64,000 bases of DNA, from NCBI GenBank assembly GCA_045657625.1, contig JAZOTM010000016.1, positions 1 through 64,000 on the forward strand. Reading direction: 5' to 3'. The stretch's first letter is position 1. The number at the start of each line of letters is the position of its first letter. Positions 34,652 through 42,476 of the stretch are shown here, piece after piece. The notes beneath the pieces are model-generated. The model had not been told where the DNA came from, did no database searches, and saw only the letters and a program-made list of their open reading frames with translations. This stretch comes from JAZOTM01 sp045657625 (lineage in GTDB: Bacteria > Bacillota > Clostridia > Lachnospirales > Lachnospiraceae). The translations under genes were made by a program, and so were the position numbers.

Positions 34652-36997
34652 ATGGAGACGGAAAATGAATTACTTGGATTAACCGGGGATGAGGTAAAAA
34701 GACGGCAACGTTTGCATCAAACAAATGAGAGTACTACGTCAGAAACAAGAACGACCAAGGAAATCTTGAAGGAGAATTTATGTACCTATTTTAACTTTAT
34801 CTTTTTGGTACTGGGGATTCTGCTTTTGATTACCGGTTCGTTTCGAGATATGACGTTTTTGCCGATTATTTTAGCGAATGCATGTATTGGAATTTTACAG
34901 GAGTTGCATTCCAAAAAGGTATTGGATAATTTGACGTTGCTTCACACCCCAAAAGTATCTGTGGTTCGTGATGGAAAGGAATTGGAAATTCGAAAAGAGG
35001 AAATTGTTCTTGGAGACTGTATTGTCTTACGGGCTGGAAATCAAGTGCCGGCAGACTCCAGAGTCTTGAAGGGAAAGGTTCAGGTGAATGAATCTCTTTT
35101 GACGGGAGAATCGGATGAAATCGAAAAGACAGTGGGAGCTGAGCTTTTGTCCGGTAGTTTTTTGGTTTCCGGAACCTGTTATGCAGCAGTGGAGAAGGTA
35201 GGAAAAAATTCCTATATTGCGAAATTGTTGAGTCAGGCGACCAAGGAGAAAAAAGGGGAACAATCGGAAATGATTCGTGCCATGGACCGCCTGTTAAAGA
35301 TTATTGGTGTAATTATTGTACCTATCGGTATTGCTTTGTATATTCAAAGTTATTATTACAATGGTGGAACTTTTCAGGAAAGCATTACCAGTATGGTGGC
35401 GGCATTAATTGGTATGATTCCGGAAGGGTTGTATTTGTTGACCAGTGTATCCTTGGCGGTTAGTGCTACTCGTTTAGGGCAAAAAGAAGTCTTGGTACAT
35501 AATATGAAATCCATTGAGACCTTAGCACGAGTAGATACCTTGTGTGTAGATAAAACCGGTACCATTACGGAACCGGACATGCAGGTATGTGCCTTGTTAT
35601 CTGTAGCTGACAAGGAGGGAAAACATCCGGATATTCAGTGGTTGAATGAGTTGGTGGCTGATTTTGCAAGTGCCATGACAAAGGATAATGATACCATCAA
35701 AGCGATTGCCAAAGCGTATCCGCAGGGAGCCGGAAGAAAAGCAACCCAGATTGTTTCTTTTTCCTCAAAATACAAATACAGCGCAGTAAACTTTGGAGAG
35801 GAAACGTATGTGTTAGGAGCACCGGAGTTTGTACTTCGTGACGACTATGAGGCTTATCAAGACATTATTGGAGAAGAGGCAAAAAAAGGATATCGTGTAG
35901 TGGTATTGGCTTCTTATGCCGGAGAATTGACAGGAAAGGCGCTGACAGAAAAAGCGACGTTACTTAGTTTGATTACGTTGGAGAATCCTATCCGTGAAGG
36001 AGCAAAAGAAACCTTCCGATATTTTGCAAAGGAAGGGGTAAAGGTGATGGTGATTTCCGGAGATAATCCTGTGACAGTATCGGCGGTGGCAAAACGAGCC
36101 GGCATCGCCGACGCAGAAAAATATGTGGATGCATCCACCTTGAAAACAAAGGCGGAATTGTTGGAAGCAGCAAAAATTTATACGGTGTTTGGTCGTGTGG
36201 TACCGGAACAGAAAAAATTATTGGTAAAAGCCCTGAAACAAGAGGGAAAGACGGTTGCTATGACAGGGGACGGTGTCAATGATATCTTGGCATTACGAGA
36301 AGCAGATTGTAGTATTGCCTTGGCCTCCGGTAGTGATGCGGCTTCTCAAGTCGCACAAATGGTGTTGCTGGATTCTGATTTTACAAAAATGCCGCATGTG
36401 GTGGCAGAGGGAAGAAGAGTTGTTAACAACATAGAAAGAACAGCCAGTTTGTATTTGGTGAAAAATATTTTTTCTCTGTTGTTGTCTGTGTTTTCCGTAT
36501 TGTTACTGTTGGATTATCCGTTAGAGCCATCGCAGGTGTCGCTGATTAGTTTATTTACAATTGGAATTCCTTCCTTTGTGTTGGCCTTAGAACCAAACGA
36601 GGAGCGCATCACCGGTCATTTTATGACCAATGTGCTCTTAAAGGCTTTGCCTGCCGGACTGACAGATTTCTTGGTGGTGAGTGGACTGGTGTTGTTCTGT
36701 AGAGAATTCCAGGTGGATTTGGAATGTTTGTCTACTTCATGCACAATTTTAGTGGCAATCGTAGGTTTTATGATTATTTATGTGATTGCAAAACCCATGC
36801 GCCGTTATCACTGGGTTATGTTGATCGGTGTCATTTTAGGCTGGGCATACTGTATGTTGTTTGTGAGTCACTTCTTTGCGATTACAGCCATTAATCGTCA
36901 ATGCGCGATGCTAATGATGATTTTTGCTATGATTACAGAGCCGGTACTTCGGTATTTTACAAAATTCTTTGGTTGGATTTTAAAAAAGGTAAATTAG
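34652..36997 (+). CDS. P-type cation-transporting ATPase (CtpE-like)
   Basis: This 781-residue pump has the actuator TGES (151-154), phosphorylated Asp300 in DKTGT, and the hinge TGDGVND (about 539-545). About ten membrane segments surround them; the ion-site helix has MIPEGLYLL, as in the CtpE group of calcium-type ATPases. There is no N-terminal heavy-metal-binding domain and no CPC motif, so Ca2+ or another non-copper cation is likely. ATG 34652 follows CGAGGAG; the longer ORF has no ribosome site. It stands alone after the SRP RNA. Confidence 0.9.
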   Translation: METENELLGLTGDEVKRRQRLHQTNESTTSETRTTKEILKENLCTYFNFIFLVLGILLLITGSFRDMTFLPIILANACIGILQELHSKKVLDNLTLLHTPKVSVVRDGKELEIRKEEIVLGDCIVLRAGNQVPADSRVLKGKVQVNESLLTGESDEIEKTVGAELLSGSFLVSGTCYAAVEKVGKNSYIAKLLSQATKEKKGEQSEMIRAMDRLLKIIGVIIVPIGIALYIQSYYYNGGTFQESITSMVAALIGMIPEGLYLLTSVSLAVSATRLGQKEVLVHNMKSIETLARVDTLCVDKTGTITEPDMQVCALLSVADKEGKHPDIQWLNELVADFASAMTKDNDTIKAIAKAYPQGAGRKATQIVSFSSKYKYSAVNFGEETYVLGAPEFVLRDDYEAYQDIIGEEAKKGYRVVVLASYAGELTGKALTEKATLLSLITLENPIREGAKETFRYFAKEGVKVMVISGDNPVTVSAVAKRAGIADAEKYVDASTLKTKAELLEAAKIYTVFGRVVPEQKKLLVKALKQEGKTVAMTGDGVNDILALREADCSIALASGSDAASQVAQMVLLDSDFTKMPHVVAEGRRVVNNIERTASLYLVKNIFSLLLSVFSVLLLLDYPLEPSQVSLISLFTIGIPSFVLALEPNEERITGHFMTNVLLKALPAGLTDFLVVSGLVLFCREFQVDLECLSTSCTILVAIVGFMIIYVIAKPMRRYHWVMLIGVILGWAYCMLFVSHFFAITAINRQCAMLMMIFAMITEPVLRYFTKFFGWILKKVN

Positions 36998-37239
36998 ATG
37001 CCGGAAGTCTCGATATCCAATAATTTTTGTATGACAGGAAGCATTTCCGGGTGAAGACGAAGCTGTAGAATGAATATTTCCTCTTTGGGGGATAGAAAAA
37101 AGTGATTTCTTGGAAAAAAAGAAAAAAGATTTGCAGAAAATTCGTTACAGGAAATGAAATCCATTGTAAAATAGGGATAAGGGATTGTGTAAGAAGTACT
37201 GCGTCGAAGATGATGTAGATAAATAATAGATTGATACAT
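36994..37239 (-). CDS. Small orphan protein of unknown function
   Basis: I do not recognise this 81-residue protein. It has an aromatic N-terminal half (MYQSIIYLHHLRRSTSY, FFPRNHFFLS) and a more helical C-terminal end (LRLHPEMLPVIQKLLDIE). It looks soluble and has no Cys metal motif beyond a single Cys. The case for a real gene is the AAAGGA site six bases before ATG 37239 and a TTGACA-18 bp-TATAAT promoter at 37274-37303 pointing toward it. It ends by overlapping the ATPase stop on the other strand by four bases. Confidence 0.65.
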   Translation of the reverse strand: MYQSIIYLHHLRRSTSYTIPYPYFTMDFISCNEFSANLFSFFPRNHFFLSPKEEIFILQLRLHPEMLPVIQKLLDIETSGI

Positions 37240-37273
37240 GAAAATCCTTTCTAGACTTTCTCTCTCTGTTTGC

Positions 37274-37303
37274 ATTATAAGAACAAGCGCCTGAGAATGT
37301 CAA
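37274..37303 (-). promoter_or_regulatory. Consensus minus-strand promoter of the 81-residue gene
   Basis: Read on the minus strand, TTGACA (37298-37303) and TATAAT (37274-37279) are 18 bp apart, with a start near 37267 and a ~28-base leader. It ends about 20 bases before the phzF start on the opposite strand. Confidence 0.8.
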
Positions 37304-37323
37304 GAAAGAAACGGGGGACTAAT

Positions 37324-38121
37324 ATGAAACAATATGTAGTGGATTCTTTCACGGAAAAGGTGTTTTCCGGAAATCCGGCAGCAGTCTGTGTCTTGGATCG
37401 TTGGCTACCGGATACGATGATGCAAAGTATCGCATTTGAAAATAATCTATCGGAAACTGCTTTTGCGGTAAAAAGAGAAGATGATGGAGACTATGATCTG
37501 CGCTGGTTTGCTCCGGATGGAGAAATTGATTTGTGCGGACACGCCACTTTAGCGGCAGCTTTTGTGATACTAAATTATTATGAAGAGGGACAAGAGACGG
37601 TAAATTTTCATACGCAAAGCGATGAAATTCGCGTACAGCGTATGGGAAAGGTTTACAGTATGGATTTTCCAACCTTTAAATTGCATCAAATTCCGGTGAC
37701 GGAAGAGATGACAAAGGCATTGGGAGCAGAACCCAAGGAAGCCTTTATGGGAAGAGACTTAATCTGCGTCTTCGAAAACGAAGGAGCGCTTCGTCGTTTG
37801 AATCCGGATATGTTATTGGTAAAGGAATTGGAGGGATTACTGTTGCACGTAACGGCACCGGGAGATGCGTCGGATTGTGTGACCAGAAGTTTTGGCCCGA
37901 AGCTAGGTGTACAAGAGGATCCGGTATGTGGCACCGGACATTGTCACGTAATACCTTATTGGTACGGACAGTTGCGTAAATCTACGATTTCAGCGGTACA
38001 GGCATCTAAGCGAGGTGGCATGATGTTTTGTCGTTTCCAGGGAGAACGCTTGATTTTATCCGGTAGAGCAGCACTTTATTCAGAAGCGGAAATATATCCG
38101 GAAGGATTGGAATATTTATAA
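37324..38121 (+). CDS. PhzF-family isomerase/epimerase
   Basis: This 265-residue protein has the diaminopimelate-epimerase-like PhzF fold. It opens with VDSFTEKVFSGNPAAVCVLD, has the probable catalytic Glu44 in NNLSETAFA and ends the second half with DPVCGTGHCHVIPYW. Members catalyse proton shifts on small acids; the substrate here is not evident and no phenazine genes are near. ATG 37324 follows GGGGGA; the longer ORF has no ribosome site. It is divergent from the small minus-strand gene. Confidence 0.93.
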   Translation: MKQYVVDSFTEKVFSGNPAAVCVLDRWLPDTMMQSIAFENNLSETAFAVKREDDGDYDLRWFAPDGEIDLCGHATLAAAFVILNYYEEGQETVNFHTQSDEIRVQRMGKVYSMDFPTFKLHQIPVTEEMTKALGAEPKEAFMGRDLICVFENEGALRRLNPDMLLVKELEGLLLHVTAPGDASDCVTRSFGPKLGVQEDPVCGTGHCHVIPYWYGQLRKSTISAVQASKRGGMMFCRFQGERLILSGRAALYSEAEIYPEGLEYL

Positions 38122-38126
38122 TTGAG

Positions 38127-38166
38127 ACAACATCACTGAAGAATGCTTTGGTGATGTTGTTTTTTT
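38127..38166 (+). terminator. Terminator after phzF-like gene
   Basis: ACAACATCAC pairs with GTGATGTTGT over a ~14-base loop, followed by six T. Confidence 0.88.
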
Positions 38167-38268
38167 GTAAACAAACATCTTAAAAATTTTAAATTTGTAA
38201 GATTCTATTATGTAAAAAAGAATCCATCTGTAGATATTCATATGAATAAATTCGCATTTATGTATATA

Positions 38269-38337
38269 TTGACAAAATGAAAAACTGGGGATAAAATTGA
38301 AAACGATTTTCAAATTGAAATTGGAAATGGTTTTCAA
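38269..38337 (+). promoter_or_regulatory. Zinc-operon promoter with two Fur-family operator sites
   Basis: TTGACA (38269-38274) and TAAAAT (38292-38297) are 17 bp apart. A perfect palindrome TTGAAAA-CGA-TTTTCAA (38297-38313) overlaps the start region. A second, imperfect copy TTGGAAA-TGG-TTTTCAA lies at 38321-38337, centre to centre 24 bp. Both fit repression by the Fur-family protein encoded directly downstream. Confidence 0.82.
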
Positions 38338-38351
38338 ATTGGAGTGAGAAC

Positions 38352-38765
38352 ATGAGCGAAAAAGGAAAATATAAAACGAAACAGGGAGAAGCCCTGGTGG
38401 ATTATTTAAAAACCTTACCGGGACAGCATTTTACTGTGCATGACGTGTGTGAGCACTGTAAAGATTCCGGGATATCTATGGGGCAAACCACGGTGTATCG
38501 CCAATTGGAAAAGTTGGTATCTGAAGGGACGGTCAAAAAGTATATTATCGATGGAAACAGCGCAGCCTGTTTTGAATATGCTCCGGAAAACAAGGAGGAG
38601 ACCCAGACTTGTTTTCATTGCAAATGTGAAAAGTGTGGAAAACTGATTCATTTGCGTTGTGAAGAAGTGACGGAGATAAAAAGTCATTTGGAATCACATC
38701 ATGGATTTGTGTTGAATCCAACGCGAACTGTTTTTTACGGACTTTGTGAAGCATGTAGAGACTAG
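38352..38765 (+). CDS. Fur-family metal regulator, probably zinc (Zur-like)
   Basis: This 137-residue protein has a winged helix around MGQTTVYRQLEKLVSEG (43-59) and a C-terminal dimer domain with two CxxC pairs (Cys92/Cys95 and Cys132/Cys135) forming the structural zinc site, plus HLESHHGF for the regulatory metal site. It heads an operon with ZnuA/C/B homologues, so zinc is the likely signal. The start follows GGAGTGAG. It should repress its own operon when zinc is replete. Confidence 0.9.
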   Translation: MSEKGKYKTKQGEALVDYLKTLPGQHFTVHDVCEHCKDSGISMGQTTVYRQLEKLVSEGTVKKYIIDGNSAACFEYAPENKEETQTCFHCKCEKCGKLIHLRCEEVTEIKSHLESHHGFVLNPTRTVFYGLCEACRD

Positions 38766-38787
38766 AGATCAGGAAGGCAGAACAAGA

Positions 38788-39090
38788 ATGGCAAACAATT
38801 TCATAGGAAAGAAAAAAGCCATTTGTTTGGTTTTGCTTACAATGGTTTTTACTCTTTTTACTTATATATATGTAGCGACAGAATTGGAACATGATTGTGT
38901 GGGAGAGGATTGTCCTATTTGTGAGATGGTGTTGCAGTGTCAGCAAACATTACAACAGTTAGGGGTCGGCGTGATTCCGCTCGTGACAGGAATGGCTTTC
39001 TTTTTCCAAGAAATGAGAAGTACAATCAGTGAACTTAGAGAAAAGAGAAGTTCCACTTTAGTGAGTGCAAAAGTGCGCATGGATTGTTGA
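38788..39090 (+). CDS. Small membrane protein with Cys/His motif, in the zinc operon
   Basis: I do not recognise the family of this 100-residue protein. It has one membrane segment near residues 10-30 (ICLVLLTMVFTLFTYIYVAT), then HDCVGEDCPICEM, a His/Cys cluster suited to bind zinc, a second hydrophobic stretch (LGVGVIPLVTGMAFFF) and a basic C-terminus. It lies between the regulator and the znuA gene with an AGGAAGG site. Binding or handing zinc to the transporter is an inference from motif and context only. Confidence 0.75.
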   Translation: MANNFIGKKKAICLVLLTMVFTLFTYIYVATELEHDCVGEDCPICEMVLQCQQTLQQLGVGVIPLVTGMAFFFQEMRSTISELREKRSSTLVSAKVRMDC

Positions 39091-39170
39091 TTCTTTTGTT
39101 AATTAGAAGGAAGCTTGTGGATTATAACAGGAAAATGACTTAATTAGAAAAGAATATGGAGATGAATAGA

Positions 39171-40208
39171 ATGAAAAGAAAATTATGGAGTATGGTTTCT
39201 CTCTTGTTGGCAACAAATCTGGTTGCTTGCGGTACTACTACAGGGACGACAGAAACCATTTCAGATACAGAAGGAAATAACGCGGAAGTATCCACTGCAA
39301 CTGCAGAAAGTGAAGCAGATACCATATCTGTGGTAGCAACGATTTTTCCGGAGTATGATTGGGCCAAAGAAGTGATTGGAGATACGGAAAATGTAGAATT
39401 GACCATGTTGTTGGATAATGGTGTAGATTTACATAGTTACCAGCCTACAGCAGCGGATATTTTAAAAGTTGCTACCTGCGATGTGTTTATTTATGTGGGG
39501 GGCGAATCTGATGATTGGGTAGAAGATGCTTTGGAAGAGGCCACCAATCCGGATATGGTAGTCATCAACCTGATGGAGGTTTTGGGGGATGATGCGAAGG
39601 AAGAGGAAGTCGTGGAAGGCATGGAAGTAGAGGAAGATGATGCAGAAGAGGAAGATGATACAGAAGAAGTGGAATATGATGAACATGTGTGGTTATCTCT
39701 TCGGAATGCCCAGGTGTTTGTACAGGCAATCGCTGATGCATTGCAAAGTGTAGATGCAAGTCAGGCAGATTCCTATGCTGCAAATGCACAGGCCTATATC
39801 GAGGAACTGGCTGCTTTGGACCAGGCTTATACCGAAATGGTAGAGAGTGCAACCTATGATACGGTACTATTTGGGGATCGTTTCCCCTTCCGCTATCTTA
39901 CAGATGATTATGGTTTAACGTATTATGCGGCATTTGTTGGTTGCTCAGCTGAAACGGAAGCAAGTTTTGAAACCATTACTTTTTTAGCACAAAAGGTGGA
40001 TGAACTTTCGTTAAATACCATATTGACTATTGAAAACAGCGACGGAAAAATCGCTGAAACTATAAAAAATAATACTGCATCTCAAGATCAGGAGATTTTG
40101 GCGTTGGATTCCATGCAGGCCACCACTTCCGAAGACGTGGAAAATGGTGTGACCTACTTATCCATTATGCAGAGTAATTTGGAAGTATTGACAGAAGCAT
40201 TGAATTAG
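39171..40208 (+). CDS. znuA: Zinc ABC transporter substrate-binding lipoprotein (ZnuA-like)
   Basis: This 345-residue lipoprotein has a signal sequence with lipobox LVAC (about residues 16-19) and the cluster A-I fold. Metal ligands are His in GVDLHSYQPT and DEHVWLSLRN, and Asp in LALDSMQ. The usual third His before the YGL segment is absent (GDRFPFRYLTDDYGL). The His-rich loop of many ZnuA is replaced by a stretch of Glu and Asp (EEDDAEEEDDTEE, about 165-178). It captures zinc outside the membrane for ZnuB/ZnuC. ATG 39171 is preferred with TGGAG upstream. Confidence 0.93.
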   Translation: MKRKLWSMVSLLLATNLVACGTTTGTTETISDTEGNNAEVSTATAESEADTISVVATIFPEYDWAKEVIGDTENVELTMLLDNGVDLHSYQPTAADILKVATCDVFIYVGGESDDWVEDALEEATNPDMVVINLMEVLGDDAKEEEVVEGMEVEEDDAEEEDDTEEVEYDEHVWLSLRNAQVFVQAIADALQSVDASQADSYAANAQAYIEELAALDQAYTEMVESATYDTVLFGDRFPFRYLTDDYGLTYYAAFVGCSAETEASFETITFLAQKVDELSLNTILTIENSDGKIAETIKNNTASQDQEILALDSMQATTSEDVENGVTYLSIMQSNLEVLTEALN

Positions 40209-40218
40209 GAGTAAAGAA

Positions 40219-40932
40219 ATGGCACTGCTTACAGTAAAAGATTTGACTTTGGGATATGATTCTCAGGCCATTGTAGAACATTTGAATTTTAAAGTAGAAG
40301 AAGGAGATTATTTGTGTATCGTTGGAGAAAACGGTTCCGGAAAATCTACTTTGATGAAAACATTACTACATTTGCAGAATCCCATGTCAGGAGAGATTCT
40401 TGTGGGAGATGGGTTAGAAAAAAATGAAATCGGCTATTTGCCGCAGCAGACGGAAGTGCAAAGAGACTTTCCTGCATCGGTAAAAGAAATTGTATTGTCC
40501 GGTTGTCAAAGCCATATGAATGGTAGATTTTTCTACGGTAAAAAAGAAAAGGAAATGGCAAAAAAGAACATGGAACGCATGGATATTTTGGATTTGCAGA
40601 ACCGTTGCTATCGAGAATTGTCCGGCGGACAGCAACAACGCGTGCTTTTGGCAAGAGCGTTGTGTGCAACTCAAAGGTTACTTTTATTGGATGAACCGGT
40701 ATCCGGTTTGGATCCGAAGGTGACAGCAGAAATGTATCAACTGATTGCCAAGTTAAATAAGGATGGCATTACAGTAATTATGGTTTCCCACGATATTGCA
40801 GCGGCAGAACGTTATGCAACTCACATTTTACATATTGGAGACGAAATCTTTTTTGGAACCAAAGCGGAATATGTAAAAGAAAATCCGGGAGACTTTTTGA
40901 CAGCTACGGAAGGCGGTGCTGAAACATGTTAG
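40219..40932 (+). CDS. znuC: Zinc ABC transporter ATP-binding protein
   Basis: This 237-residue ATPase has Walker A GENGSGKST (36-44), the signature LSGGQQQR (about 135-142), Walker B LLLLDEP and an H-loop HDIAAAERY. It powers zinc import with the permease. It begins ten bases after znuA and overlaps the permease gene by seven bases (ATGTTAG), so translation is coupled. Confidence 0.95.
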   Translation: MALLTVKDLTLGYDSQAIVEHLNFKVEEGDYLCIVGENGSGKSTLMKTLLHLQNPMSGEILVGDGLEKNEIGYLPQQTEVQRDFPASVKEIVLSGCQSHMNGRFFYGKKEKEMAKKNMERMDILDLQNRCYRELSGGQQQRVLLARALCATQRLLLLDEPVSGLDPKVTAEMYQLIAKLNKDGITVIMVSHDIAAAERYATHILHIGDEIFFGTKAEYVKENPGDFLTATEGGAETC

Positions 40933-41771
40933 AAGTATTACAAATGTATTTACAATATCCCTTTGTGCAGTATGCATTTATTGTAGGGATTTTAATTGCC
41001 CTTTGCTCCGCATTGTTGGGTGTTGTATTGGTATTAAAACGTTTTTCTTATATAGGAGATGGACTTTCCCATGTGGCGTTTGGCGCTATGTCCATTGCAG
41101 CGGTTTTGCAGTTTACCAATGAAATGTTGTTGATTTTACCAATTACGGTATTGGCGGCAGTATGGCTGTTGGCTAAGGGACAAAATGCAAAGGTAAAAGG
41201 AGATGCCATGATTGCCATGATTTCGGTAGGAGCCTTGGCCTTTGGTTATTTATTAATGAATCTATTTTCTACATCTTCCAATGTGTCCGGAGATGTATGC
41301 AGCACCTTATTTGGATCCACTTCCATTTTGACGTTAACGAAAACAGAGGTATATGTATGTGTTGCGTTGTCCGTGATTGTGATCTTATTGTTCATTTTGA
41401 ATTACAATAAAATCTTTGCCGTGACCTTCGATGAAAATTTCTCAAAAGCGGTGGGAACAAAAGTGAATTTTTACAATATGATGATTGCTGTGGTGATTGC
41501 GGTAATTATCGTACTTGCCATGAATTTGGTTGGTTCCCTGTTGGTATCGGCATTGGTGATTTTCCCGGCACTTTCTGCAATGCGTATGTTTAAGAGCTTT
41601 TTATCCGTTACCATTTGTTCGGTTATCTTATCGGTGATTTGTACCGCACTTGGAATTGTAATTTCCATTTTAGCAGGAACACCGGTAGGATCCACAATCG
41701 TGGCTGTGGATGTAGTCATGTTCTTTATTAGTTATATTATTGGAAAGGCAACAGGAGGATTTGCAGCATAA
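40926..41771 (+). CDS. znuB: Zinc ABC transporter permease
   Basis: This 281-residue permease of the metal ABC-3 family has about eight hydrophobic segments and the family signatures LKRFSYIGDGLSHVAFG (near 38-54) and LVGSLLVSALVIFPALSA. It forms the channel for zinc with ZnuC. Its start overlaps the end of znuC and its stop overlaps the start of the lipoprotein gene by one base, showing a tight operon. Confidence 0.94.
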   Translation: MLEVLQMYLQYPFVQYAFIVGILIALCSALLGVVLVLKRFSYIGDGLSHVAFGAMSIAAVLQFTNEMLLILPITVLAAVWLLAKGQNAKVKGDAMIAMISVGALAFGYLLMNLFSTSSNVSGDVCSTLFGSTSILTLTKTEVYVCVALSVIVILLFILNYNKIFAVTFDENFSKAVGTKVNFYNMMIAVVIAVIIVLAMNLVGSLLVSALVIFPALSAMRMFKSFLSVTICSVILSVICTALGIVISILAGTPVGSTIVAVDVVMFFISYIIGKATGGFAA

Positions 41772-42271
41772 TGAAAAAGAAATGGATGCGGTTTGTTGCA
41801 CTAATTGTTGCACTTGTGTTGACCGGATGTGGCACACAGACGTTAGAAAGTACGGAAAGTGTTTCTACGGAAAGCACTACAGAAAGCGACAGTGCGACTG
41901 CTGAGGCGGATAGTAATCTTGGGAATTATTTGGATTTAAGCGTATTTTCGGATACAGTCTTGTATTCTGAACTAACCAATATTTTGGTACAACCGGCGGA
42001 TTATTTGGGAATGACCATTCGTATGACAGGTACATTCCAGGTATATTATGATACAGCAGTGAATAGTTATTATTATGCATGTGTGGTATATGATGCGACG
42101 CAGTGCTGTACCTCCGGTTTGGAGTTTACGTTAGCGGATGATACCTTGGAGTATCCGGATGATTACCCGGAAGATGGGGATACCATTACCGTGGAAGGCG
42201 TATTAAGCCAATACAAAGAAGGGCAGTATCAATACCTGACTTTGGCGGATGCCACCCTCATTGAAGAATAG
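41771..42271 (+). CDS. Lipoprotein of the zinc operon, OB-fold-like
   Basis: This 166-residue protein has a lipoprotein signal ending in LTGC (about 18-21), a Ser/Thr/Glu linker, then a ~110-residue domain with TIRMTGTFQVYYD, the pair CC in ATQCCTSGLEF and GDTITVEGVLSQY. The pattern resembles the C-terminal CC-containing OB-like domain of the Zur-linked DUF1980/YcgQ proteins, though I could not align it. It overlaps znuB by one base (TAATG). A role in zinc handling outside the membrane is inferred from the operon. Confidence 0.8.
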   Translation: MKKKWMRFVALIVALVLTGCGTQTLESTESVSTESTTESDSATAEADSNLGNYLDLSVFSDTVLYSELTNILVQPADYLGMTIRMTGTFQVYYDTAVNSYYYACVVYDATQCCTSGLEFTLADDTLEYPDDYPEDGDTITVEGVLSQYKEGQYQYLTLADATLIEE

Positions 42272-42282
42272 GATAGAAGAAG

Positions 42283-42325
42283 AGCCTCGCTCAAATGAAT
42301 CAGTCATTTGGGCGAGGCTTTTTTG
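42283..42325 (+). terminator. Terminator of the zinc operon
   Basis: AGCCTCGCTCAAATGA pairs with TCATTTGGGCGAGGCT around a 5-base loop, followed by TTTTTT. It is among the strongest terminators in the window. Confidence 0.95.
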
Positions 42326-42476
42326 TTATTTTTTATAATTTTGACTTTTAGAAATTTGTGGAAGTTGAATAAGAAAATTAGGACTTTAGAAAAGTTTAAG
42401 ACCTTTTTAGGGAATAGGCATATATTCGGAGAAAGAATTTTTATAAACTAATAATACAAAAATCTGGAGGTATGCT

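Noticed and set aside
42360..42476. Flagellar-type sigma promoter before the first chemoreceptor
   Set aside because: TTTAAG and GCATATAT are roughly spaced but too far from the CTAAA/CCGATAT consensus to report.
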